DNA of 64,000 nucleotides, taken from assembly GCA_027943335.1 (NCBI GenBank), contig BSBK01007731.1, positions 124,001 through 188,000 of the forward strand. The letters run 5' to 3'. Shown here one piece after another: positions 27,301-37,255 of the stretch (the first letter of the stretch is position 1; each line of letters opens with the position of its first letter). The notes beneath the pieces were generated by a model. It did no database searches, was not told where the DNA came from, and saw nothing but the letters and a program-made list of their open reading frames with translations. Made by a program: the position numbers and the translations under genes. The DNA comes from Chamaecyparis obtusa (taxonomy: Eukaryota; Streptophyta; Pinopsida; Cupressales; Cupressaceae).

Positions 27301-27849
27301 CCACATACCTTTTCTTCGGTCTCCTTCAATGGCTTTAGCTTATGTCACACTCCATCCTTTGTCAGGGAATAGGTATTCGCACGACCATCATGTACAGCAT
27401 GTCTGTCAAATAGCCACGGTCTACCCAACAACATATGACATGCATCCATAGAGATGATATCACATAGTACCTCATCTTGGTACCCACCGATCTTCAACTT
27501 TACCAGGCACTGTTCACTGACCATGATCTTGTGGTCATCCTGCACCCAGGCAATCCGATATGGATGTGGGTGTTTCTATCTCTTGAGCTTCAACTTTGTC
27601 ACCATCTCTTCTGACACCAAATTGTTAGTACTTCCACTATCGATAATCACATCACAGCATTTACCCTCACACTTGCATCTAGTGTGAAACAGGCTCCTCT
27701 TTTGTTCAGGTTCATTCTCACCACTCAGCAAGACTCTTCTATTAATTAGCGTTTCTCCTCTTTTAGCATCTTCAGAATTTGATGATCTAGCATCTTCATC
27801 TACATGTGCAACTCTAGCCTGGCCTTCATTTCTCCTGTCTATTCTACCT
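24348..27849 (-). pseudogene. Unit 3 pol: RT, integrase and clearest chromodomain (broken)
   Basis: Protease lies near 27545-27660, where the plus-strand reading gives DSGSTNN with one changed residue. The RT is read at 26849-26103 with VYLDDIL near 26600-26620 and the start of RNase H. An integrase part at 25319-24813 contains 'HHPQTDGQTEVVNRS', carrying the glutamate of the DDE triad. The C-terminal chromodomain is best seen here: after YEEYLVKWK there is one stop, then RPLEDSSWL, ending at TGA 24348-24350. Many further stops separate the domains, so this is the most decayed of the three polymerases. Confidence 0.86.
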
Positions 27850-28856
27850 TGGCACTGAGGACATTCAAATGCCCTATGACCTTCTTCTCTACAGTGAAAA
27901 CATGTTCCACGGAAGCCTCCTCTTCTAGATCCTTGTCCTCTTCCTCTTCCTCTCTGATCTCTATTTCTCTGATCCTAAAAATGATTGAAATTATTTTCTC
28001 TCTGATTCTGATTGCTACTGGCCTCATCCTTCTTTTTCGAATCTTCATTTTGGCCAACATATGACCGTCCACAAGATCTTCCATTATGACCTCTTCCATT
28101 TTGTCTGCTCTCAGACTTCTTGTTCAGCTTTTCCTCTACTTTTAGGGAAAACTGGTATGCCTCCTCAATACTATTCATTCGAATCAGATTCAACTACTCT
28201 TGAATGTTTGGCCTTAACCCATTAAGGTATCGGGCAACTTTCTCCTTATTAGCTTCTGCATAGCCTGTTCTGATGAGGAGTCGATAGAACTCCTCTGTAT
28301 ACTCATAAACAGATCTTCCTGCTTGCTTCAAATTTTGCATTTTCTTTAGTAGGTCAAGCTCATAATCAACAGGAATGAACTGTCGCTTCAATTTATCCAC
28401 CATCTGATCCCATCTTATGATTTTATCTTTCCCTCTTCTATTTCACTCCAATTGAATTTCTTACCACCAGATCTTCGCATGACCTTTCAATCTGGCCTTC
28501 CCAAATTTGACCCTATTAGGATCTTCAACATCTTCATACTCAAAATATTCCTCACATTCATTGATCTAGTCGATCAATTCCTCTAGGTTAAGATTTTTAG
28601 AAAATGTAGGAACCTCAATCTTAGGTCTTTTCCCAATCTTGGAAATCACCCGAAAAAGTCTTTCTTCCTCCTAGTTCACAATTTCAGCTTCTCCTTCTTG
28701 ATATTCTTCTTCGGCTTCATCCTCACTTTCGTCTCTGACATTAAGATTCATTCCTTTGTGAATCTCTTCTTGCAATGCTTGCACTTGTCTCTACAGCTCT
28801 CTAACCTCAAGTGTCACAGCACTAGCTCTTTCGCCACGTTCTCTTCATGGAGGCAT
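27850..28856 (-). pseudogene. Unit 3 gag (broken)
   Basis: Codon 4 after the inferred ATG is TGA. More stops lie in the core (for example near 28560 and 28680). The segment 28403-28194 keeps the gag helix 'FIPVDYELDLLKKMQNLKQAGRS' region and the intact RYLNGLRP that is broken in the other two units. The zinc knuckle near 27865-27905 keeps all Cys/His positions, with Gly changed to Arg after the second Cys. Confidence 0.84.
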
Positions 28857-28943
28857 TTTCGCGATGCGCGCTGAAACCCTAACCACGGTCCTGGTGCAAA
28901 CTGCCTCACAGTCGGTGATCTATTTACACACTCAAGAACTCCC

Positions 28944-28955
28944 GCTCTGATACCA
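28944..28955 (-). other. Primer-binding site of unit 3
   Basis: TGGTATCAGAGC on the minus strand, two bases from LTR 4, which is therefore the 5' LTR of the whole array. Confidence 0.85.
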
Positions 28956-28957
28956 CT

Positions 28958-29810
28958 TGATGAAGGGTGTTCCCCTTAATACCACAAGCACATAACAAAA
29001 ATAGAGAAACAACAATAATAATATGCAAGAACAAAAAATTGGCTTCTTATTGTCTCCACAAATGTGAAATTACAAACTTTCAGAATTACAATATGTAAAG
29101 CCATATGGGCATTCCCTTACAATATTCTGTAGGAAAAAGCCTCGAATCAATACCCAGATTTACTACCCAGAACTGCCCTACACAACACTATGGGCCTTCT
29201 TCATATAGGCAATTTCCACCACCCGAGAAGGTTCTAGAAATTTAGCCCTTAGGGCCGACCAAATTTAGAATTATTTTATTTTACAATTTATTACATCAAA
29301 GTCAGCTCAAAATGAGTTTTGAAACCCAAACAAAAATTTTGAAGAAAAATTATTTTTCGCCATTTCAGGTGACCCAACTTCTGAAGACCATAAGTCATCG
29401 CCCGTTGACCTGATTGGCTATTATAACCCCATTCTGGAAATGTCATGAAGCGCTCTATAGGCTTGACTTGTGCATAGCGCTTGTCACCCAAATTTTCAAG
29501 CTCATTCGGGGCCTCTAAAGCCTTCAAAACTGAGTTCAAAGTTTCTGTACCGTGCTACCAATAACGAGAATCTTCAATATCTTCAAAACTACACCTGATC
29601 TAGCCATGAAACTTTTCTGGCAAGCTGATATGATTGAGATGAGCCTCCATATGTAAAATCAGACATTTCGAGATCGTAAGACCAACTTACTAAAAATAGC
29701 AAGTTTCCATAAATAGCAACTCTGCACAAGATAGTCCTTATTGAATACAAAAATAGAAATATTTTTGGGTGATGCATGATTGCTCTTACACCCAGGATGC
29801 TCCTGCATCA
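28958..29810 (-). repeat. LTR 4 of the array (outer 5' LTR)
   Basis: 853 bp. Its outer end GCATCA abuts the right AAGAT duplication. The TATA box is altered to TATATGAAG. It shares some variants with LTR 1 against the inner LTRs. Confidence 0.92.
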
Positions 29811-29815
29811 AAGAT
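29811..29815. other. Target-site duplication AAGAT, right copy
   Basis: It matches 12462-12466. LINE ORF1 sequence resumes directly after it. Confidence 0.85.
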
Positions 29816-30170
29816 CCATCAAGTGGCGGAGTTCTAACAACCACCAAGCTATTGGAAACCCCATAATCAATTATCTGAGTCCAAAATAAAATAAAAAAAT
29901 GAAAGACCCCACAACACCAAACACAAACCCCCACACCACCGAACATAATAACCCCCAATGTCTTCTCTCCATTGCGATCTTCCAAAAAAAACCATATTGC
30001 AAACACCCATGTTGGAGCCCCACCAAGCACACAGTACAAACACCCATCAAAAAACCCCACTGAACAATTCCACCTACCAAAAAAATCCTGCAATATAGTT
30101 AAACCACCTTGCAAATTCTCGTGACACCTCTCTCTTTACTCAAAAAAATGCTACAAGCACAAACGGCTAG
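29816..30170 (-). pseudogene. LINE 5' part: start of ORF1 or 5' leader, split off by the array
   Basis: This is the upstream continuation of the LINE fragment ending at 12461. A minus-strand open stretch (30114-29816) reads into 'NSLVVVRTPPLDGS' just before the AAGAT site, and LINE sequence continues at 12461 on the far side of the array. I see no domain in it, so it may be the N-terminal, poorly conserved part of ORF1 or the 5' untranslated region. The true 5' end of the LINE is not defined; 30170 is approximate. Confidence 0.5.
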
Positions 30171-32627
30171 GGCATGGGCCCTAGGCAAGAAAAACTATGT
30201 AGATTCGGACCATCGCAGACCATCTTATCATAAAAGTTACAATACTTGAGAATGTGACTCTAGGAATAGAGTGAACAAGAGGTTTGGGATTTGGTTATAA
30301 GAAATTAACATTATTTTTGTTTCTTTTATTTTTTATAAGTTAATTTAAACATAACTAGTCCTTGCTTATATATAGGGGAAGACTAATTAACTACACCTGG
30401 TCAAAATCCCTGTTTCAATTTACAAATCTTAAAAACTCAAGTTACAAAGTATCTTCCTGTAGATACATAAGTATGCACAGAAGAATATGCCAAGGGATTG
30501 AATTGGAAGTGTTGATAATTAGGGGGTTGCTAAAAACAAATTTTTATTGAATGGAGTCTCATTTAGATTTCTACAAGCAACGCATTTTATGAATCTATGA
30601 ATCATAAATTTTAAAATATTAAACAAAACTTAAATCTTGATGGGCTTTACAGTCCTTTCGATAAAACACACTAAATTCAATATATTACTTAGGAAGAATC
30701 TTCCTAGACTCTTAGGTCTTTAGTAGCATAGTTAATCCGTTTAACACAAATTATGATAACTTTTCTTTTGCACACCAGTATCAATTTCTTTGCGCAACAC
30801 TTAAAAAAAACATGCAAGATTGTTTTCAATTAGCACAAAGAAAGTCTCCCGTAAACCTTTGAACCTTCCTATCATGGTGTAAAAATCTAAAACTTTCATA
30901 GAAGAGAAAATGACATGGACATCCATAGAGATATTTCCTCCACATAATGAATTCCATATTGTTAGGTTTCTTGCAAGTATTCTTTTAAATATCTTGCAAA
31001 TACAAAGGCTCAAAATATTTAAATATCTACCTTTTCAACATAGCTCCATAACCCATTCTTCGAAATGTGCATGACTCCTAATTCTCAACTAATTTAGGAA
31101 ATGGACTATGCACAAATATCCAATTAATACATTGTGGAAAAGAGTTGATAGAAATGTCATTGACTAAGTTTCAAGTGAAACTTTATTCATATCAATATAG
31201 CTAAAATCTTCTATATTAGGAACATATCAAGTACACCAAAGATAACAACCTTGCCTAATGGAATCCAAGTTTTTAAAAAAGATTTTTCATTAATAGAGAT
31301 GCAAGTATAAGCATCATAGAAAATAGTTTACATGGCTTACAAAAAGAACATTCTAAACCTTATTGCTTCGTCTCTGACCTAAATGAAAGGCCACTATATA
31401 AGCTCATCAGGCTTTTCAAAGTCGAGCTTGACAAGAATACATTTCTTCGATGCTTCAACACATTTCTATATCTTTTAATAATAAATTTCCAAACATTTTT
31501 TTGAAAGAATACAATAAAATTGAAATAATGCTTAGTAACAAAAAAAATTAAAAAAACATCTAATCAAAATCTATATCGTTATCTATATTTTTAGGCTTAT
31601 ATTTCTATCTTTAAAAATTCTTTTAATTATTTACACATATATTTATCTATCCAATTTTAATATATCTATTAGATTTTTTTGAATTATTATTTTGAACTAT
31701 TTTTTGTTAACATATTGAGACATTAGTTTATATACATGCGTACAAATTTAGATATTTATGATTTACAAATATAAAAAATTTACAAGCTTTTAGTTACATA
31801 TATTAAATTATAGGTATTTTAGACATTTACTTAAATTTCACTAATAATCTAAAAAATATTACTTAGAAAAATCGTAGTCAAAACAAATTGTTAAATATGA
31901 AATATAAAAGTCAATTTACCAATTAAAAATGTTAATAAAATATGTTAATATTAATTTTCATTTAAAATGTTAATTTTAAATATATTTAATATATGTTATT
32001 ATTAATTTAAAAGTTAATTACTATAAGATATATTAATAAAAATATTAATTAGTTAAAGTTAAATATATAATATAAATTTAATTATTTAAATTGATATGTA
32101 GTATTTATAAATTATTTAACATTTATAATATAACTAAAAATGATTATGTATGTATGTATGTTTGTATGCACAAATATGTATGTACACACATTTATTTACA
32201 TCTATATTTGCATCTACATTTGCATCTATGTGTACATATACATGTACACAAACACACACACACACACACACACACACGTCTATTGCTTGAATTTTCATTA
32301 CAGTTAAGAGCTGATAGCAGAGTGATCATACCTAGTTCCCCACACACAATAATTTAACAAATGTATAAAATAAGTATATAAAAATAGTACTTTATAATTA
32401 ATAGAAACATAAAAAAAAATTAGTATAATATAATATAGTTATTTAAATCAATCTATATAATTATCAAATAATATTAATTTAATAATTTTTCATTTAATAT
32501 ATTTCTATTAATAATAGGAATAAGAATAGTAATATTTGCTAATTTATTTCATAAGATTAGTACTTATAATATCTATATTTACACCGAAGGCGTTCCTTAT
32601 ATAAAATGCATCGACCTAGGTTAACAA
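30171..32627. other. AT-rich spacer, no gene seen
   Basis: The sequence becomes strongly AT-rich from about 31480 to 32560. Frames are short and carry no recognisable domain. It contains the TATG/CA microsatellite region at 32145-32277. Confidence 0.6.
32145..32277. repeat. (TATG)n and (CA)n microsatellite region
   Basis: TATG units run from about 32145 to 32170, followed by imperfect TACA/TTTGCATC units and an uninterrupted (CA)13 at 32252-32277. Confidence 0.9.
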
Positions 32628-33500
32628 CATCGATGGTTGTTAGTGCTTGATAGGCATGCAAGATGATTGAAATGTTTGCTGCCCTTGATATTTAAATAAA
32701 AATCAAATAAATAATTAAATATTTATTGTTAAAACATAACAAATTGAAATTTTTTTTAAACCATGTTTTGGTGATAAGACCTTTAAAACTAACTGTTCGG
32801 AAGGCTTTGAAAAATTAGGGGTTCAAACCCTAGTTTATGCATCCATAAATATCTTGAAAAGCAATTGTACCAAATGGTTTGACCATCATCTTACGAACAC
32901 AAAATTAAATCATAATTCTTATCGTAGAATGTCCTGACAACACTTAATTTTGAGAATGATGTCCTCTTCATAAATCATGTGTTCTGGCTTTTTTCCATCT
33001 AGTTTGTATGATACCTCATTAAACCATCAATCTTTAAATTTGCCACCTCAACATTTTTTGAGAACTTCATCAGTTTAGTTCATATTTTTGAACTAGCCCC
33101 TTTAAATTTTATTTTGTACCGCATCCGACGACTACCATAGGATTGAGAAGTGACATTTGACATTATCAAGAAACACATGGTGCAAAGGTGTCATCCCACA
33201 AAGAGTAAATTGTTTGAAAGTTCTGATCAAGGTTTCACACCTACCATCGATCCTTCTTTCATGTTACGGTTCTTTAACACTTCGTGATTCTATGAAGATA
33301 GTTCGTACTAAGAACTTCGGTCCCACTGACATCTGACATCATTGAGAAACATATGGTGCAAAGGCATCATCCTGCATAGAGTAAATTGTTTGCAAGTTCT
33401 GATCAAGGTTTCACACCTACCATCATTCCTTCTTCCATGTTATAGTTCTTTAACACTTCATGACTCTATGAACCTACCTAGAAATCAGGACATGCATACA
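32628..33500. repeat. Dispersed repeat, copy A (second copy at 55.2 kb)
   Basis: Starting at GTTAGTGCTTGATAGGCAT, this stretch matches 55205-56000 in order and in the same orientation over roughly 0.8 kb with modest divergence. It contains an internal tandem duplication of about 170-180 bp: 'catctgacatcattgaga' type units begin near 33150 and 33328, each followed by 'gagtaaattgttt' and 'tcaaggtttcacacctacc'. No coding potential or transposon domain is seen. The family is unknown. Confidence 0.75.
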
Positions 33501-34539
33501 ACAAGAGTCATCCCACTATCGTTAAAACAAAAAATCCGATTGGCTTCCTAATTACTTTTTCCATCTCAGTATGATACTTTCCATGTTAGAAACACCTTTT
33601 CTTTCATCGCTCATGAGAACTTAACCATATGTTATCCAGAGATCAGGTGGAAACCTCTATCTCATGATCTCTAAGAACCTTTCTTAACCTAAGTTTATCT
33701 TGAGAACAAGAGACTGAGACAAATCTCACAATCTCATAACCTTTTCCTTCACCTTGGAAAGTTCATTAGATTAAGCACCAACCCTTGATATTTCTTGTCA
33801 TCTACGGTCATCGCCCAATCTCCAAATATTTCAAAACTTAATCATTACTTTACATGATTGAGAGATAACCGCCTTTTCATTTACTTAAGCCTTTGCTGTT
33901 GAATCTCTGAATATATTGAAACATAGACGTTTCCTTTTGAGACTTAGAAAATACCTTATTCGCCAAGTCACTAGACATTAAGAACTTAACATCAACCTTC
34001 ATGAGATTTGGAGACGACAGCCACCAGTTAAGTCATATATTGTATCCTTGAATCTCCAAATGAAATAAGACCGCATCATGAATTTGTAAGATTCTGACAT
34101 TACCTCTCTTGTTCGATCCTTGAATACTTTACTTAACCTAAGTTTGATCATGAGGATCATCAATTGAAGCATATCTCTCAATCTCTAAATATTTGTCTTG
34201 ACTAAGGTTCTATCTTCAGAATGAGCAATCAAAGCATTTGCACGGTCTCTAAACTTTTAAGTTAACTCATGTTTAATCATGACATCCAATGACCCCAACA
34301 TTCTCATTGTCACTTGACACTTTTCTTAACCCCAATTTTATCCCGAGTCACAACGACAACCATTGATCTTGATTTTTATCTAAGTTCATCTCTTAATCGC
34401 TCAATGTCTCATTCCTTAACTATGACATTGTGAGACTTGGAGATAATGTTATTTCACTTTACCTTTTAGCCTTCTCGGTGAATCTCTAAATGTTTGGACA
34501 CTAACTGCCAGTATCTGGAGATTAAGAAACATGTATAAT
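33501..34539. repeat. Diffuse degenerate repeat block, left part
   Basis: The block is built of loosely repeated phrases such as CTTAACCTAAGTTT, ATCATGAGGAT, 'caatctctaaat' and 'gagacttggag' that recur every 60-120 bp. It is split by the 12.3-kb retrotransposon and continues at 46830. No open frame of note is present. Confidence 0.5.
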
Positions 34540-34544
34540 CACCA
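34540..34544. other. Target-site duplication CACCA, left copy
   Basis: CACCA precedes TGTTAGGCCC of the left LTR and recurs at 46825-46829 after the right LTR. Confidence 0.85.
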
Positions 34545-36953
34545 TGTTAGGCCCATTTTCTGTCATTGCAAAATCCTTTGAAAATGGCCTACTTTCTTGA
34601 AAATTTCCTTGAAGTGCCCTTTGCCCTATGTTCTTCATATTGTTTCCTAGCCCTAGTTCAAATCGCACCTCCCAATTTGAAAAACCTAGAAAGTTATTCA
34701 AATTCTAAAGCCTGCTGAAAATATTTCAAAATTTGCCACACTATTGAAAACCCACAGTGTTTTAAAAATTCCATGATGTTTTCGATCTTTTACTGATAAC
34801 CTACATTGTTTTTGACCCCCTGTGCTCCCTGCTTTTGTGCACTTATCCTTTGGCATCAAAAACTCTCTATGTTTTTGGTCTTTCTCTGTGTCAAAAATGT
34901 TGTGTTTTCAACCTTGTTCTTAACTACGCAAGTGCAATGGATGGTGGGGCCCAGTCCTTGTAGGGTTTCTTGTCGCTCTTTCTCTTGATCTCCTGGTGGT
35001 TAAATCTTCTATTCGGCGACCTGGAAACTGTGTTGTCGCACAATCTCTTATTTCTAGTGGTTAATCCCTTAACCTTCAGCGACTCGGTGACTGTTGGTCG
35101 CGTAATCTCCCAATGTTTGGTGGTTAGCAGCTGACATCTCATGACTTTGTGAACGGTTAGTCATGTAGTCGCTGAGTTCTTGGTGGTTTGTCTCTTCTTA
35201 TGCTTCCTGCATGGTTAAAGTTCGGACAGGATCGATGGTTGCCACAAGTTCGCATGGTGAAGATGCACGAGGTTTATTTCTTGCGCTTTCGTGACAACCA
35301 TCTGATCCTTTAAAAGGGGTAAGGCTTTTCTCGTCAGTGGGTCCTGTGTCTAGTGGCTCAGCAATTTTAGCAAATGGCACGGTAACATGTGGCATTAGGC
35401 GAGCCCAGGTGGGGTCTGAGATTTGGTGGAGTGGATAAAGTTCTGGTGGTGCTGACAAATTTTCTTTGTGTTTGCACATTCGTGCAATAAAAAGGTGATT
35501 CGCTAGTTCATTTGGTGACTTGGTGAATAGTGGTCGCGTGATTGCTAAATTTTTGGGTGATGGTCTAAAGCATTTCACGAACTGGCGAAAGTTCTTTGGT
35601 CGCCAGTTCACCATATATATGGGACTGGTGGTTGTGGTGGCAGTTAATGAATATGGGCTATCGCATGTTTGCATAACCTATTTTTAGGTTATGAGATCAT
35701 GTGACTAAGCATATTTTGTTGCCCATTTCTTGTGGTGGTGAGGTTGTTGACCGCGCGGCTCACGATTAAAGTTGAAGGATAAGTTGTGAGGCCCGCAAAG
35801 GAAAATTGATCGAACGGTGGGGATATAAAGTTGATCTATTTTTAAATGTGAGCCACTGATCCAAGGGTAAAGCCATGATGTAGCTATTTGATTTTGAATT
35901 CAAATCTTCTGAGGGTTTCCAATGACTAGAAAGGACTGGTTTTTAATGCGGAAGCAACCCTGTTCGGTGAGAAGTGATTAGTTGTTGTTCACAGTGTGGT
36001 CCAGGATCTATGCGGTTAATTACAGAGGTTGATTTGGTACTTGGTGGAGGACTTTCTTGGCTCAAGGTGTATGTGCAATAAATTTTGTGACTGTTTCCAG
36101 TAGGTTAGGTGGTTGAAGCCCTAACCCTAGTCATCTGTAGCTTGTTGCAGATTTTCAAGATGACTAGGGGGTATAAATTACAGAATCTTAGATTTTGTAA
36201 GGGTTCCAAAATCTTGTTGCTTTTGGTCCCTAGTTTTCAATTGTATATGCTGATAGAAGTCTAGTTTTGTGATTTTCTCTTATCTTGGTGTCATTCTAAT
36301 TGTATGTTGATTCTGGATTTGTTAATGAAAACATCATTGAATCCCAATCTTGTATCTTGTGTATGTCTTCTTGCTTGTCTCTGAGCTTATATATGTTAGT
36401 TTCACAAAGTGTGCTAATGTATGGTAAACAAAGAGTATTTTGAATTCATCTCTGAGTTTCTAACAAAGTTAGGATTAAAGTCTTTTAGGTGAATTCAGTG
36501 AGTTTACAGTCAGGTATAGAATTTGATGTCCTTGTGCTTGAGGGAAAGGGGTAATAGGCAAAGAACTTACTCTAGTTTCCATTGTGTTTGATTTGAGGTG
36601 TTCAGTTGAGGTTTACAGTTAGGTGGCTCTGAGTCCTGGGATAAGGCACTGGTCTTTCCTCTTGAGGTATGCATGGTTAACAACTACAAACACAAACATC
36701 ATTTGATAAAGCTTTAACAGTTCTATATGAGATATAGTGGAATATTGTTTTAGACTCCTTTAGAGAAGTGAGTCAAAGGTACACCCGCCTAAGCATTGAA
36801 GCTCAAAGAGTAGAAGGATCCTTTGATCCTTGTCAGTTGGCCCTCTTTCTTATGGACTTTGGATTGGTGATAGAGTCAGGAGTTTTATTCAAATTATCCA
36901 TCAAAGTGTAAATCTGTAAGTTGAAGATCAAAGGGAATAATCCACAAGCAACA
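34545..36953 (+). repeat. Left (5') LTR, 2409 bp
   Basis: It begins TGTTAGGCCC and ends CAAGCAACA. It includes a dyad block GGCTATCGCATGTTTGCATAACC/GGTTATGAGATCATGTGAC at 35654-35705 and a TATA box at 36172. It is the same length as the right LTR and differs from it mainly by transitions. Confidence 0.92.
36170..36180 (+). promoter_or_regulatory. TATA box of the left LTR
   Basis: GGTATAAATTA occurs here, in the right LTR at 46041 and, diverged, at 991. It is the likely core promoter of the element. Confidence 0.5.
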
Positions 36954-36955
36954 AA

Positions 36956-36973
36956 ATGGTGACTCCGCTGGGG
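36956..36973 (+). other. Primer-binding site
   Basis: TGGTGACTCCGCTGGGGA begins two bases after the left LTR. It resembles the TGGCGACTC-type primer site of plant Tat/Ogre elements, usually ascribed to tRNA-Arg. I infer the tRNA from that resemblance. A similar phrase, GTGATTCTACTGGGGA, recurs at about 37005-37020. Confidence 0.6.
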
Positions 36974-37255
36974 ACAACTAAAGATATGCATTTGTTAAGA
37001 GTCAGTGATTCTACTGGGGAGAATCTAGAGAGAAAGGTATAAGTTTGTTCTTGTTTTCCTATTGTTTTGAAGGATTTTTGATCTAGGTGGGTGGCGACTC
37101 AAAGCTTTGAACCAGTGCAATATTGAAGAAGCATGAAAAAAAGAAGAAATACTAGGTCATATGTTAGAAAGAATCCTGAGCTTACTTTGGAGCAATTACC
37201 TAGATAGGGAAACAAGAGCTAGATTAGAAGGAATTGTGAGTCTACCAGTGCTCCC

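Larger units (their letters stand above)
12467..29810 (-). mobile_element. Tandem Ty3/gypsy chromovirus array: LTR-int-LTR-int-LTR-int-LTR
   Basis: Four LTRs, each exactly 853 bp (12467, 17957, 23457, 28958), alternate with three internal regions of 4637, 4647 and 4648 bp, all in the same minus orientation. The repeat period is 5490-5501 bp. Adjacent units share one LTR, and only the outer ends carry the AAGAT target duplication, so this is one insertion locus and not three independent insertions. Each unit has a tRNA-Met-type primer site, gag with a zinc knuckle, protease, RT, RNase H, integrase and a C-terminal chromodomain, which places it among the chromoviruses; I cannot fix the clade. 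All three units carry stops. Unequal LTR-LTR recombination after one insertion is the likely origin. Confidence 0.9.

Noticed and set aside
12467..29810. Three separate retrotransposon insertions or a CRISPR-like array
   Set aside because: Units share LTRs and only one outer target duplication exists; repeats and interiors are retroviral, not CRISPR.
35198..35674. 158-residue minus-strand frame
   Set aside because: Lies inside the 5' LTR, antisense; the equivalent region of the other LTR does not keep the frame (45448-45266 only).
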